64,000 bases of DNA, taken from Leptospira bouyouniensis (lineage in GTDB: Bacteria > Spirochaetota > Leptospiria > Leptospirales > Leptospiraceae). Of this stretch, positions 10,501 through 18,246 are shown piece by piece. Positions within the stretch are counted from its first letter, which is position 1, and every line of letters begins with the position of its first letter. The notes below the pieces were generated by a model. That model had not been told where the DNA came from. It did no database searches and was given only the letters and a program-made list of their open reading frames with translations. Made by a program: the position numbers and the translations under genes. The DNA lies in assembly GCF_004769525.1 (NCBI RefSeq), contig NZ_RQFT01000010.1, forward strand, positions 1 through 64,000, read 5' to 3'.

Positions 10501-11511
10501 ATACTTTCAGGAAAGGCAAAGTTTATGATAGCTGGTGCCTTTGACGATACCCTCGAAGAAAGTATGATTGGTTTTGGGGATATGAACGCAACTGCAAACA
10601 GTTTCGAAATGGAAAACCAAGGCATTGAAGCGTCAGAAGTATCGAGGCCTAACGACAGTCGAAGGAATGGGTTTGTGGAAGCGCAAGGCGGAGGTGTTTT
10701 ACTTTTGGCAAGGGGAGATGTTGCCTTAGAAATGGGGCTTCCCGTCTACGGAATCTTAGGTTTTGCAGGATCGCGGACTGATGGAATTCACACATCCATC
10801 CCTGCACCAGGAATTGGTCTTCTTTCTCTTGCTGCTGACTCAAATAATGAAAGTTCGCCGATACAATCTGCTTTGGCTTCCTTTGGATTGTCAGGTGATG
10901 ACATTGGATTTGCTTACAAACATGACACATCAACGAAAGCAAATGATAAAAATGAAAATAACCTCTTACAAAAGATGATGTTGAAACTAAAAAGAACTCC
11001 AGGTAATAACCTTCCTGTAGTTTCGCAAAAATACCTGACAGGACATTCCAAGGGTGGTGCGGCTATGTGGCAGTCTATTGGTGTACTACAAACACTTGAA
11101 GAAGGAATTATTTCAGGTAACAGAAATTTGACGGATGTAGATACGGACATGGATCCATATTCTTTCATCACCTTCACTGATGAGGCGATCAAATTTGGGA
11201 AGGGGCATTTTAAAGCGGGAATATTAACCTCCCTTGGGTTTGGTCATATAGCAGCCCTTTGTCTCTTTTTACATAGGAACTTCTTTTGGGTTCATTTGAC
11301 ACCGGAAGAAAAAGTAAGTTATGCGAACAAATGTATCGAAAGAGGCCGGTTTGCGATCACACGTTACCATGAAATTCGTTTGGGGAATGGAACTACTTTG
11401 TACAAACGTAAAACTCAATCTTTCATACCACAGGAAGAAGAAGAATCTGCCTTATTAGATGCAACATATAGAAAAACTGCCAAGAATGTTACGATCGGTA
11501 GCTCAAAATGA
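1507..11511 (+). CDS. fas: Type I fatty acid synthase (fungal/mycobacterial architecture)
   Basis: A 3,334-residue multienzyme predicted to build long acyl chains from acetyl- and malonyl-CoA in the cytoplasm. Domains in order: acetyltransferase (GQG 41-43, nucleophile Ser150 in GHSQG, His290); FMN-type enoyl reductase (GGGMTPS at 448-454, GGAAGGHH at 591-598); hotdog dehydratase (DANPIH, Asp1404 and His1409); malonyl/palmitoyl transferase (GQGSQ 1513-1517, Ser1613 in GHSLG, Arg1638, His1738); acyl carrier domain with Ser1984 in GGNS, matching fungal GGKS; ketoreductase (TGAGPGSIA from 2383, Tyr2534, Lys2538); ketosynthase (Cys2985, His3139, His3180). This order is that of fused fungal FAS and of FAS I in mycobacteria. 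The Arg absent from the first transferase and present in the second fits acetyl versus malonyl specificity. Length is slightly above the ~3,070 residues of mycobacterial FAS I. No integral phosphopantetheinyl transferase domain is seen; the next gene supplies it. Confidence 0.95.
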   Translation: MKNSTGINVDSNGNGTSKTFGVEPYSILQKEDVFVSALFAGQGNDPMVELLASFEEEGESSDFFVTLFKTIDNCMDLVRKDGESTYFSKGFALKEWLLDPTLIPTETILKSSYYSGPLIFAAQASHLYRFIKEGQWNLLRKSIGGIYGHSQGIFAGLLFSSSPNKEIFLANFEKTFSALFFLLFRSQQIFPELDLDPNILRLFVKKGEKPSPMAQIIFDDGDVQITEILNEFNKNQSKSEEVHIGLMNTPNSKVFCGTPESLLKLRDELTQSGVDAVKTWNFITSSTAFHSPLLEAVVNLVQTDFEKVGFAPQTHEIEIPLYDTRDGSDLRDSKKDLKTDLVAMVCTDKLNWEVTLSSLLKIDGKHMLLSFGPGEFIEKITKRFLRDKSYLIRNLTHKSRFIQFAKTNNFEFPNAWKSYAPELVILPNGAKFVKNKYSLWAGRPPVFGGGMTPSTVEADIVIAAAKEGYIVELAGGGQVSEEIFRSRIEKITKELPAGKGFVINLLYLDPYLWNLHVPLIKKFKLEGAPIEGITISAGIPELKEAAALLTEWEKIGIWLNSFKPGTIDQIKRVVSIADELPNNNILMQIEGGAAGGHHSWEDLNSLVSATYEDIRKRSNIILAVGGGIASPNDAKLWLSGDWNKNTKMPVDAVFLGTRLMAALECKTSLPIKEKLKEMIGGNDWMKSKDGDEVGGIISGKSSLGADIYYASNTWTKLSELVEGLTKGKDPVLARESIAEKKADIISLLNSTAKPYFGDLSILSYTEVLERFIFLTCPGDRLLPSEGRWSDHPYIDKSYRARFEQLVLKFEGRLLDSDTKLSILNNDSILDEPYEFLKIWKNLFPNGQSTILLPEDQDFFLEICKQPGKPVNFIPLLDENLLRWIKSDSLWYSHCVGMDPDSCAWIPGPLAIKGIKKINEPVVSIFNEFISELGDNKSVTKNIEWSEFTKKFNPIRQENKIQIEHNDSFNEFFIPNSEEITGSDWVKYLAQQGGGFLSILLASNRIYGGVADQDMWFSPDEAKKFTIEKGAIGELIQIRSFSNDGKFINASLDLINQNTAELSLFFHHPNEQNQIPFKRRFLFGGGPETLVIEDQTFANEEMRKFYANVWDIKSVPNVIDDYYSFERMRTFEKEWSSEFRVTEENIIKFRKATKDLFRKDLVDSDKKLSPISMGVVFSWESTVIPLLSYSSADLFKLLHFSQEFHWKPEASLVTVDDVIKTKSKISRVKKFGESIILYVTGVMWNSEIEIGAFETGFLLRNQNEKFVQFDTTPLEQSIEFFSQAEIDVFQQLIWINLSIKPNTLRVGDKIRFVTSERRIISNATDTFHYIIGNIFQSNGQMNEVLLGSFKIDEGRNLNEDSSLDRFFKVFREAEGIVTIPKKYRIISEVFTAPDSMISYSKASKDANPIHTDIRFAKKAGWASPIVHGLWTSSQVINFLVRNVCEGDSSRIVSLKESFEAPVLLSEELRLSAFHIGQKSGNMALEITLENKNGETKLRAEALLKPLKTAYVFTGQGSQSQGMGMKLLEEFSEARDVWTLAERVATNELGFSLLDVVQNNPTSLHCGGKNWVHPKGVLNLTQFTQVALVAKSLADWAILKKRGFLNIESPFAGHSLGEFSALSAREFILPENVFKIVYNRGLNMQSLVARDEEGKSSYAMSVVLGNRHVGLNEKKILELVEEAKSESGLHVEVVNYNIRDKQYSVTGHIQALELLEEKCKTFVRGKKTTIRLEGIDVPFHSRILINGVDEFRKTLQSNIGNELPLNELDGRYIPNLIAKPFSLSDEFLNAILSKTGSPVVDSLLKLSFKDRNTNESRRLVLIELLAFQFAMPVQWIETQEVLFGPLKTKRLIDIGARGDLAGMARQSLKDRRDSTTFQILHIEENRNEVFYEKEDLPEAEWSEGPTVGKGDIEIPASIQKQNTESVVENRPTLETPKQNVINQIHSPVIKFSKKDALYSILALKANVRFDEISDSESIDDLLGGNSSKRNQTLADIGVEFKSTSLEGGHEKSLKDLVKLLEEQTSYNQPGPYLRAAFDESIKKFFPSDFGRKEIFQFLKDERMLDEEGVFLFSIYLPLFIRSGDSLRNGNLSSIGLKNRLGNTAEVTKWLDQAVDQFANLKNVQIPRKISASSNSAGSMVDSLALEALERKYFGIEGLFSKSISDLRRHLLDDDPYSEYLVKDLKSIEEARTLVADDIQPIFSESKIVIFKNSKQWAKKYLFKQAAAFLRKDSKEFSKEDIVYLQNHNSKELCDNIVYWRSQFLEKASEANLKSDTEYFKSVGLEYTKLLDCLGSQSNPNPIYLAPNTTSTPYLKVGLDGNFICEEKINQIDPEKFPNERLTLSGSDDFGSSFVENETVTNEFKEVLNTILNSGVSFRNQKVLVTGAGPGSIAWEVVKAFLMGGADVVLTTTSYSTKRVKQFKELYQMYGSKTSSLEIVPFSQGSFEDIRSLVGYLKAKNWHPDFLIPFAAVGEENAASNLDQSSLVSVRVMLIGVQKLIGELGAQRKNQKESNSKLKVILPLSPNHGIFGKDGLYAETKLGLETLYRKKFSEANEWGNSVRILGAVIGWVRGTGLMGANDLSAPLLEAECNIKTYSRSEMGMLLTGFAAWSLRNETLEVVKADLTGGLGKVKNLVLTLSKIRSYLNSQTKQNIEILNLKQKLSLETESKKLTNVLPKHGLKFPEVPTNEDLSRYQTKRTTTLKDLVCVVGYAEVGPFGGSMTRWDLEKSGTLSLEACAELAWSLGFIQYQMGQNGKVWTDTKTGEPVLEWQIKEKYEDEILRSTGIRIVDPKTSPFDPTEISVYADVVLEDDLIFPIASKEEALEYKKANPEMTEIYFNPTSEKWTIKRKKGSVLKVKKSLGIQRRIAGQIPDGWNPERFGIPKDLIHQVDPITIYNLFCTCEAYLRAGMDPFELFDFIHPSQAGSSVGSGMGGMQKIKRMFLNFRLGEDRQHDALQESLINVAAAWAITSYAGLYGTVITPVAACATGGVSLEMARDNILSGKAKFMIAGAFDDTLEESMIGFGDMNATANSFEMENQGIEASEVSRPNDSRRNGFVEAQGGGVLLLARGDVALEMGLPVYGILGFAGSRTDGIHTSIPAPGIGLLSLAADSNNESSPIQSALASFGLSGDDIGFAYKHDTSTKANDKNENNLLQKMMLKLKRTPGNNLPVVSQKYLTGHSKGGAAMWQSIGVLQTLEEGIISGNRNLTDVDTDMDPYSFITFTDEAIKFGKGHFKAGILTSLGFGHIAALCLFLHRNFFWVHLTPEEKVSYANKCIERGRFAITRYHEIRLGNGTTLYKRKTQSFIPQEEEESALLDATYRKTAKNVTIGSSK

Positions 11512-11912
11512 AAAGTTCCTACTCGATAGGAATGGATATGGTGTACATTCCAGAATTTGAATCTTACTTAAAAGATCCTGGGACGGCTTTTTTTGACCAA
11601 ACATTTACCGATTGGGAGAAAAATACTGCTGATTTGAAACAAACAAAACAGCGGGCAACATTTTATTCAGGTAGGTATGCGGCTAAGGAAGCATTTCTAA
11701 AAGCTCTGGATGGTCGTTGGTTGCATACCAAACCAACGATTAAATTTAAGTATTCTGAATTGGAGATTCGAAATGATGATTTTGGTAGGCCATATTTCCG
11801 TTATTATGGCTCACTTTTAAAAACTATTTCGGATCTACAAATGGAGTCTGTTAAACTATCAATAACTCATGTACATGAGTACGCAGCATCCCAAGTTTTA
11901 ATTGAATTTTAG
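11508..11912 (+). CDS. acpS: Holo-[acyl-carrier-protein] synthase (AcpS-type 4'-phosphopantetheinyl transferase)
   Basis: 134 residues, the usual AcpS length. It transfers the 4'-phosphopantetheine arm of CoA to the carrier-domain serine. The two signature motifs are present: GMDMVYIPEFE near the N-terminus with metal-binding Asp10, and GRYAAKEAFLKAL with Lys60 and Glu61. Its ATG overlaps the FAS I stop in an ATGA junction, so translation is probably coupled and Ser1984 of FAS I is its likely target. The same fas-acpS adjacency is known from mycobacteria. The window cannot show whether it also serves a separate type II carrier protein. Confidence 0.93.
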   Translation: MKSSYSIGMDMVYIPEFESYLKDPGTAFFDQTFTDWEKNTADLKQTKQRATFYSGRYAAKEAFLKALDGRWLHTKPTIKFKYSELEIRNDDFGRPYFRYYGSLLKTISDLQMESVKLSITHVHEYAASQVLIEF

Positions 11913-11921
11913 GAAAATAAA

Positions 11922-14900
11922 ATGGTTCAGAAAAATGTTATATTAAACAATAATAATAAACTAGATTTAACACATTTTCAAGACATTGAAAAAGTTAGAT
12001 CTGAACTTAAAAAAAGTGACCCAAATCTAGGATTGAATGTTGCCAAACTATCTTCCGAAAGAAATGGAGTTTTAAAAAAAGTACTAATTGCAAATAGAGG
12101 AGAGATCGCAAAACGATTTATCCTCGCCTTACAAGAAGAGGGCATCCAATCAGTTGCGGTGGTTGCAGATGAAGATAGAGGTCAATCTTGGTTTGAATTT
12201 GCAAACCAAGTGATCTACATTGGTGAAGCAAGAAACTATGCTAGTATACCTGTGATATGCGCTGCCATTTTAGAATCCGGTGCAAATGCAGTGTATCCCG
12301 GTTATGGATTTTTATCCGAAAATTTTTTATTCGTAGAACGCCTTTTGGAAGTAGAGAAATTCTACAATCAACGTATAATTTTTATGGGTCCAAAATCTTC
12401 CGTTATGCGAAGAGTGGGTAATAAATTAGATGCGCGCCGATTAGCAGTAGAAAATGGTATTCCACTTTTTTTAGGTTCAAGTTCCATCGAAAGTGTGGAA
12501 GAAGCGGAAGTGGAAGCTAAACGCATTGGATTTCCTGTCATCATTAAATTGGATGCTGGTGGTGGTGGAAAAGGTATGTTGGTTGTTCGTTCCGTAGATG
12601 AATTACCCCAAGCGATTGAAAGTGCAAAACGGATTGGTCTTAATTCTTATGAGAATGATACCTTCTATCTTGAGAAATATATAGAAACACCTGCACATTT
12701 TGAAGTTCAAATTTTTAATGGAGTTGCCATTGGAATTCGGAAATGTGCAGTACAAAGGAGAAACCAGAAAATTATAGAGGAATCTGGAGAATCTTTTTTA
12801 GATGATCATGTTCAATTACAATTACTTTCCAATGCAGAAAAGTTTTCTGAAATCTCAGGGTACTCAGATGATTGCGGTGCGGGCACTGTAGAATTTTTAT
12901 TAGACCGAAACTCAGGTCAATTTGGATTTTTGGAGATGAACACTCGCCTCCAAGTTGAATACACAGTAACAGACCAATCCTTAGGAATAGATTTAGCTAA
13001 GTGGCAAATCTTTTTATTCGATGAAAGACTAAACCAAATCCAATACGATACGGTAAAAAGAAAACGGTTTGGAGATAGAAACCATTCTATCCAATGCCGT
13101 ATTTATGCAGAAGATCCTTTCCAAAACTATTCACCGTCTCCCGGAAAAATCAAAGAGCTGGAATTGCCCACTTTTAATGGGATTCGTTGCGATTTTGGAT
13201 TCAAATCAGGGGATAAAATTCCCGGAGATTTTGATCCGATGGTTGGGAAATTAATTTCGTACGGTAGTGATCGAAATGAAGCCATACAAAGAATGGAAAG
13301 AGCCTTGTGTGAACTTTTCATCCGAGGTATCACCACAAATATTGAGCAGCTTCTAATGATTGTAAGGCACGATTTATTTCGAGCTGGAAATTATGATAAT
13401 AGACTCCTAGATGACAACAAAGAATTAACAAAATCTAGCACAGATTATCTGGAAGAGGCTATCATTTACGCTTGTTTAGGTGAAACAATACGGTTATCTG
13501 GCAAAAATGTTTCAGAAACATTTCGTGAAAGAGATTTAGTAAAAATTGTTTATTCAAATGAAACTATAAATTCACCATATCAATTTAAAGTAACAACCCA
13601 AGACAAAATAATTAAATTAACAGTACTTAGAACCGGTCTGGGAGAATTTTTAGTGAGTGGGAATACAATTCTGTCAAAAACGATTCGTATCACACGTTAC
13701 AGTGCTGATGGGAACCAATTTTTAGCAGAATCAGAAAGTAGATCAATCTCTGTACGAATAGATGTAAAACCTAGTTTTCATTTGATTCGATTTACAAGTA
13801 AAATTGATGGGAAATTACATTATGCTAGGATTCAACTCCAGTTTGAATCAGGTAACGCATCAGCGAATGAAGTTGGTTTTTTACGTTCACCATTCCAAGG
13901 AACATTTGTAAAAATATTCAATGATCCAAAAACTCTTCATCCTTGGACAATCGGAAGTAAAATTTCAAAGGATGAACCTTTACTCATGATTTCAGCGATG
14001 AAGATGGAAACTGTTTTAAAATCACCAATTGATGGGGTAATTGAACATATCGTTGAAGATGGAAATCTAAATAAATTGGTAAGAGGAAAAACAGCGTCAG
14101 GACAAATATTGGGTAAAAGTTTTTCTGAAGGTGAAGTGCTTGTACGTGTAACTCCAAGTGAATTCACAAACCCTAATGGTGATCAATTCATTGATGAAAA
14201 TTCCAGTGAAAATTTAGAGTTTTCCATTCTGAATCATTGGAACTCCATTCCAACTGGAAAAGATACAAATCAAAACTTTAAATTTGAATCTGAATTAAAT
14301 TCAATCGAATCTCGAAATGAAATTTTGCGGATTTTTTATTCTTGGATATTAGGTTTTGTAAAAGGTGAAAATTCGCATGTTAGAATTAACTATTTATTAG
14401 AGCAATTAAATATCGATTCTATATTAAAATCGATAGAAGAGACTAAAAATTGGACTTCTTTTATTAAATTTTTTATAAAATTTAATGTATTACTCAGGAG
14501 TTTATTTTCTTCAGACATAGGATCTGTACATTCACATCTTGGTGAAATGCAAAGATCTCTTTTACATTGGGATACTGAAGGTTTTGTTCCTAACAAATCA
14601 ACTTCGCGGTTATTGACCAAAGTGTTTCACCACTATGGAGTTAAGGCATGGACAACATTTAGGAAAAGACCTGACCAAGGGGAAGCATTTCATTATATAG
14701 TGTCTGCCTTTAAAACTCAGAAAGAACAAAGGGAATTGTTTGCAAAAATTTTAGAAAAACTAAGTCTACTTATCCCACAGTCTAAGTCCACAAGTTTAAA
14801 TTTGCGAGTTCTTTTGTACTTTGAAGAAAGGGAACAAGAACCAAAACTTGAATCCATAATCAGGGTAATCCTTGGAAGAAGGAGAAATTTTAATTTCGAT

Positions 14901-17828
14901 ATTCCTGAAGGCATTAAAACCCTTTCACGTCGCCATAATGAAAGTTTTGCTAAATTTAAAAAGAATCCTTGGTCACTTTTTGAACAACCAAAGATTGAAG
15001 AGTCGGAGTTCATAAAATCATTGAATGTTTCTGGTTTGAACCTTGGAACGGATTTACCAGAACAAGTGCAAAACTTAATCCAAAAGAAATTGAATTATTG
15101 GAAGAACATTGGAGAAATTCGAAGACTCCATTCACCAATGAAGAATCAAATTTTGTTACATATCCAAGGACAGGAAACATCCACCTATCTTTTGTTTGTT
15201 GTTATGAATAGTGATTTTTTAGTTCCAATTACGGATTTAGAAGAGAAATTCCATTGTCCAAATTTGGAAAAAGAAGCTATTTTGGGGGCGTCAGTTTTAC
15301 AAGGTGCAAACAATGCCAAAAAAGCCGATTTTTTACGATTGGAGATGATTTCTTATTCTAATGAAACACCAAAAACTGATGATAAAAATTTAAATAAGGT
15401 CATTGAGTATGAAAAATTATACAATAGTGCTCATTCTATTTTAGAATTTTTTTTCCATGCGGCATTCTCTAGTTTAACAATTGATATTGAAAGAAACATA
15501 AACAAAAATAGTTACTTTCAAACCTATTCATTTTTCATCAGAGATGGGAAACTTCGAATTGATAACATTGGACAAAATGATATAAAATTTCCTTATTCAG
15601 TTGAGACAGACAAAAACGATTCCAAACTATATGAAAAAGGAAAATGGCCTGTAGAAAGGTGGGTCGAAGAAACATTAGATCCAAACAGTTTCAAAGAAAT
15701 TTTAATACCAGGATTGGATTTTTTAGAAAACGACAGCTCCACTGAAGGCAAACAAATCCAAAAGGTGGGAGCTAAAATTTATTTAGGAAAACTCGCTTGT
15801 GGTGATGTTTTATTTTTTCTAAAAGACTCTCGTATAGCTGGTGGTGCAACAGGGGATAAAGAAGGAAAAAAATATTTGAGTGCTGCCTACATTGCCTATA
15901 GAAAAGATATACCTCTTTATGTTTGGAATGATGGTGCTGGAGCGAACATAAAAGAAGGTATGGTTGCACTCAATCGTGCATCGGAAGGTTTTTTTATCAC
16001 TGCACTTCTTACACATAGGGTAAAATCAAAAGAGTTTCGTTCTGCAATTGAATCACATAACGATTCCATAATATCGAAATTTTTGCTTAATTTAGAAACT
16101 CTTCCTGATTTGAATTTTAAAAAATATTCGCCAGATGAAAGCCCTAATCAGTGTTATGTTGTCGCAGTTGGAGTTGGGTCTTCCACTGGACTTGATGTTT
16201 ACGGGTCTTCTCAGGCTTCCATCCAAGTGATTTTAGATGAAGAACAATCTTACCGCGTATTGACTGGTGCCTCTGTCATTGAATCCGTCACGGGGGAATC
16301 ATTGACAAATTATGAAATTGGTGGTGCACGGGTGATGGGGCATGGAACAGGAACTGTGGACTTTGTTGCCAACGACAAACCCCACTTGATCTCAATCCTT
16401 TACAAAATACAATCCATACTATTTAACAAAACCGAAAGTCCTTCTTTATATTCGCTTACAAATCAGAATAGGGATGGATCCAAAAATATTTTTTCAGAAA
16501 GAAAAATCCAACAAATTGCGGACTCGGGCGAATACCTTTCCATTAAGGCAAATTATTCAGGTTCGGAATCATTGGTTTCTGGACTTTTTTCAATGGCGGG
16601 TAATCCGATCATAGCACTTGGGCCCCGAACTGAATTTGGTTTTCATTCCATCCAAGCATTGATCAAAGCAAAAGAATCAGTAAGGATAGCACAGAAAATA
16701 AATTCAGGTTTACTCTTAGTTTATGGTTCAAAATGGTTTCGAAGTTCTTATGCTGAAAATAACCAGTCACTAAGAGTAAGACGAGACTTCCAAAAACAAT
16801 TGCAAAAGTTTAGTAGGGCACTTATCCATATTGTCAAAGATAAAGAAGGTCTTGCCCTACCAGAATTATCTTCTGTTGGAGATGTATGGATTTGGGTTAA
16901 ATCAGAGGATTTCGAAGGGAATAAATTTCCATCTTCAAAAATATCTAACCCAGAACATTGTGCAACTATTACGGTGCAATCGGAAGAAGAAGCCTATTTG
17001 AAAGCATCTCAAATATTCAATCTTTTGCATGTAAGAGAACTAGAAAATTTTTCGAATCGCCATTCTTATCCACAGATTCCCATTGATTCTTCTGTTGCCT
17101 ATGATATGGAAAAATTAGTGATTCGTGAAATTTTAGATGATCTTAGTTTCGTTGAATTTTATAAAGACGACCCAGGTAAAAGTTTGGTAACAGGGATTGG
17201 TCGTATCGAAGGAAAAACCATTGGTGTCATTGCTGACCAACCAAAAGACGGCGGAGCACCTGATGCCCAAGGAACAGAAAAATTTAGAATATTTATGGAA
17301 TTTTTAAACAAACACAACATCCCCGTACTGATGTTATCTGATTCACCTGGTTTTGTTCCTGGAACCAAACAAGAACGACTACGCATTCAACAAATAGGTG
17401 GTGAGTCTTTGGATGTAAATGTCCTCTCCACAAATCCTATCGTGTCAATTGTTCTCAGACAAAATTATGGCGGACGCCAGATTCATGCTTTTAGCGGGTT
17501 TTTACGACCAGCAGTGTCATACCATGCATGGGAGGAAGGAACCCTTGCCGTAATGGGAGCACATTCAGCTTTTGATTTATTCCAAAGTGCTAAAGTGGCT
17601 CAGTTACGAAAGGAAAACAAAGAGGAAGAAATTGATTCACTCAGAAAAGACTTTTTAGATTCTTATAAAGAAAAAGCCAAAGCAAAAAATGATGCTTATA
17701 GAACAAAGGTTTTGGATGGTGTATTTGGATCAATTACAGATTTACGTTCTATCGTTGTAGATGCATTGAAGATAGCAGAAAATAAACAAAGTTTATGGAT
17801 GGATGGTCTTAGATACTCATCCAAATGA
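11922..17828 (+). CDS. Single-chain biotin-dependent acyl-CoA (probably acetyl-CoA) carboxylase
   Basis: A 1,968-residue fusion predicted to make malonyl-CoA (or a longer carboxyacyl-CoA) using ATP, bicarbonate and biotin. Biotin carboxylase: IANRGEIA at 56-63, glycine-rich ATP loop GGGGKGM at 213-219, EMNTRLQVE at 338-346 followed by Tyr where His is common. Biotin carrier domain around 640-725 with biotinyl-lysine 694 in SAMKM (usual form EAMKM). A ~500-residue middle region (about 760-1270) has no motif I recognise. The carboxyltransferase occupies the C-terminal third: GGARV 1467-1471 in its first half; GFVPG 1810-1814 and YGG 1849-1851 in its second. The start follows TAGGAAAATAAA, a good ribosome binding site overlapping the acpS stop. 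Operon position makes it the likely malonyl-CoA source for FAS I. Acetyl- versus longer-chain specificity cannot be read from the sequence. Confidence 0.9.
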   Translation: MVQKNVILNNNNKLDLTHFQDIEKVRSELKKSDPNLGLNVAKLSSERNGVLKKVLIANRGEIAKRFILALQEEGIQSVAVVADEDRGQSWFEFANQVIYIGEARNYASIPVICAAILESGANAVYPGYGFLSENFLFVERLLEVEKFYNQRIIFMGPKSSVMRRVGNKLDARRLAVENGIPLFLGSSSIESVEEAEVEAKRIGFPVIIKLDAGGGGKGMLVVRSVDELPQAIESAKRIGLNSYENDTFYLEKYIETPAHFEVQIFNGVAIGIRKCAVQRRNQKIIEESGESFLDDHVQLQLLSNAEKFSEISGYSDDCGAGTVEFLLDRNSGQFGFLEMNTRLQVEYTVTDQSLGIDLAKWQIFLFDERLNQIQYDTVKRKRFGDRNHSIQCRIYAEDPFQNYSPSPGKIKELELPTFNGIRCDFGFKSGDKIPGDFDPMVGKLISYGSDRNEAIQRMERALCELFIRGITTNIEQLLMIVRHDLFRAGNYDNRLLDDNKELTKSSTDYLEEAIIYACLGETIRLSGKNVSETFRERDLVKIVYSNETINSPYQFKVTTQDKIIKLTVLRTGLGEFLVSGNTILSKTIRITRYSADGNQFLAESESRSISVRIDVKPSFHLIRFTSKIDGKLHYARIQLQFESGNASANEVGFLRSPFQGTFVKIFNDPKTLHPWTIGSKISKDEPLLMISAMKMETVLKSPIDGVIEHIVEDGNLNKLVRGKTASGQILGKSFSEGEVLVRVTPSEFTNPNGDQFIDENSSENLEFSILNHWNSIPTGKDTNQNFKFESELNSIESRNEILRIFYSWILGFVKGENSHVRINYLLEQLNIDSILKSIEETKNWTSFIKFFIKFNVLLRSLFSSDIGSVHSHLGEMQRSLLHWDTEGFVPNKSTSRLLTKVFHHYGVKAWTTFRKRPDQGEAFHYIVSAFKTQKEQRELFAKILEKLSLLIPQSKSTSLNLRVLLYFEEREQEPKLESIIRVILGRRRNFNFDIPEGIKTLSRRHNESFAKFKKNPWSLFEQPKIEESEFIKSLNVSGLNLGTDLPEQVQNLIQKKLNYWKNIGEIRRLHSPMKNQILLHIQGQETSTYLLFVVMNSDFLVPITDLEEKFHCPNLEKEAILGASVLQGANNAKKADFLRLEMISYSNETPKTDDKNLNKVIEYEKLYNSAHSILEFFFHAAFSSLTIDIERNINKNSYFQTYSFFIRDGKLRIDNIGQNDIKFPYSVETDKNDSKLYEKGKWPVERWVEETLDPNSFKEILIPGLDFLENDSSTEGKQIQKVGAKIYLGKLACGDVLFFLKDSRIAGGATGDKEGKKYLSAAYIAYRKDIPLYVWNDGAGANIKEGMVALNRASEGFFITALLTHRVKSKEFRSAIESHNDSIISKFLLNLETLPDLNFKKYSPDESPNQCYVVAVGVGSSTGLDVYGSSQASIQVILDEEQSYRVLTGASVIESVTGESLTNYEIGGARVMGHGTGTVDFVANDKPHLISILYKIQSILFNKTESPSLYSLTNQNRDGSKNIFSERKIQQIADSGEYLSIKANYSGSESLVSGLFSMAGNPIIALGPRTEFGFHSIQALIKAKESVRIAQKINSGLLLVYGSKWFRSSYAENNQSLRVRRDFQKQLQKFSRALIHIVKDKEGLALPELSSVGDVWIWVKSEDFEGNKFPSSKISNPEHCATITVQSEEEAYLKASQIFNLLHVRELENFSNRHSYPQIPIDSSVAYDMEKLVIREILDDLSFVEFYKDDPGKSLVTGIGRIEGKTIGVIADQPKDGGAPDAQGTEKFRIFMEFLNKHNIPVLMLSDSPGFVPGTKQERLRIQQIGGESLDVNVLSTNPIVSIVLRQNYGGRQIHAFSGFLRPAVSYHAWEEGTLAVMGAHSAFDLFQSAKVAQLRKENKEEEIDSLRKDFLDSYKEKAKAKNDAYRTKVLDGVFGSITDLRSIVVDALKIAENKQSLWMDGLRYSSK

Positions 17829-17865
17829 ATTTTTGACACAAAAAAAAATGGATGGGGAATGACTT

Positions 17866-18246
17866 TTAATGCAAAACAACGATCCTCTCAAGGAAACAAA
17901 ACTTGAAGAAAGTAACAAACATAAGTAAGTAATAGGTTACTGGCACAATTGTCATCTCAGGCACTGTAAGCAATGTACATCTAATGCGAAGTGCTCTTGT
18001 ACCATTTTGTATACTACGTTCAATTGAAATGGACACTGCTTGGGTGCGGCTTAATTTAAAAATAATGCCGAATAAAAAACCGAGAGTGATACATACGCAG
18101 TTTAAGGTTAAGGAAACAAGGCCATTTAGAAACCGAGGATTGACAATTTTTTGAAATAATATTTCATTTAGTCTTTTGGGTAATTTGAAACCGATATGAT
18201 AGTGGGGAAGTTGACGGTTAGAATACTGGATAGGGGAATCGACCAA
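17866..18246 (-). pseudogene. Decayed C-terminal fragment of a bile acid:sodium symporter (BASS/SBF) family transporter
   Basis: The reverse-strand frame reads as the last ~120 residues of an SBF-family transporter: a hydrophobic segment around LGFLFGIIFKLSRTQAVSISIE, then the family signature SIQNGTxAL (compare EVGIQNGTLAI), then TVPEMTIVPVTYYLLMFVT. Full members have around 300 residues and 8-10 membrane helices. The N-terminal two thirds are missing, and the region upstream on this strand does not continue the homology in any frame I could follow. This is best read as the remnant of a gene cut by rearrangement at the right border of the FAS locus. Confidence 0.6.

Noticed and set aside
1507..11511. 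PUFA synthase or polyketide synthase reading of the giant gene
   Set aside because: The order AT-ER-DH-MPT-ACP-KR-KS, the ACP serine motif GGNS and the FAS-type ketoreductase motif match fungal/mycobacterial FAS I, not KS-first PKS or PUFA modules.
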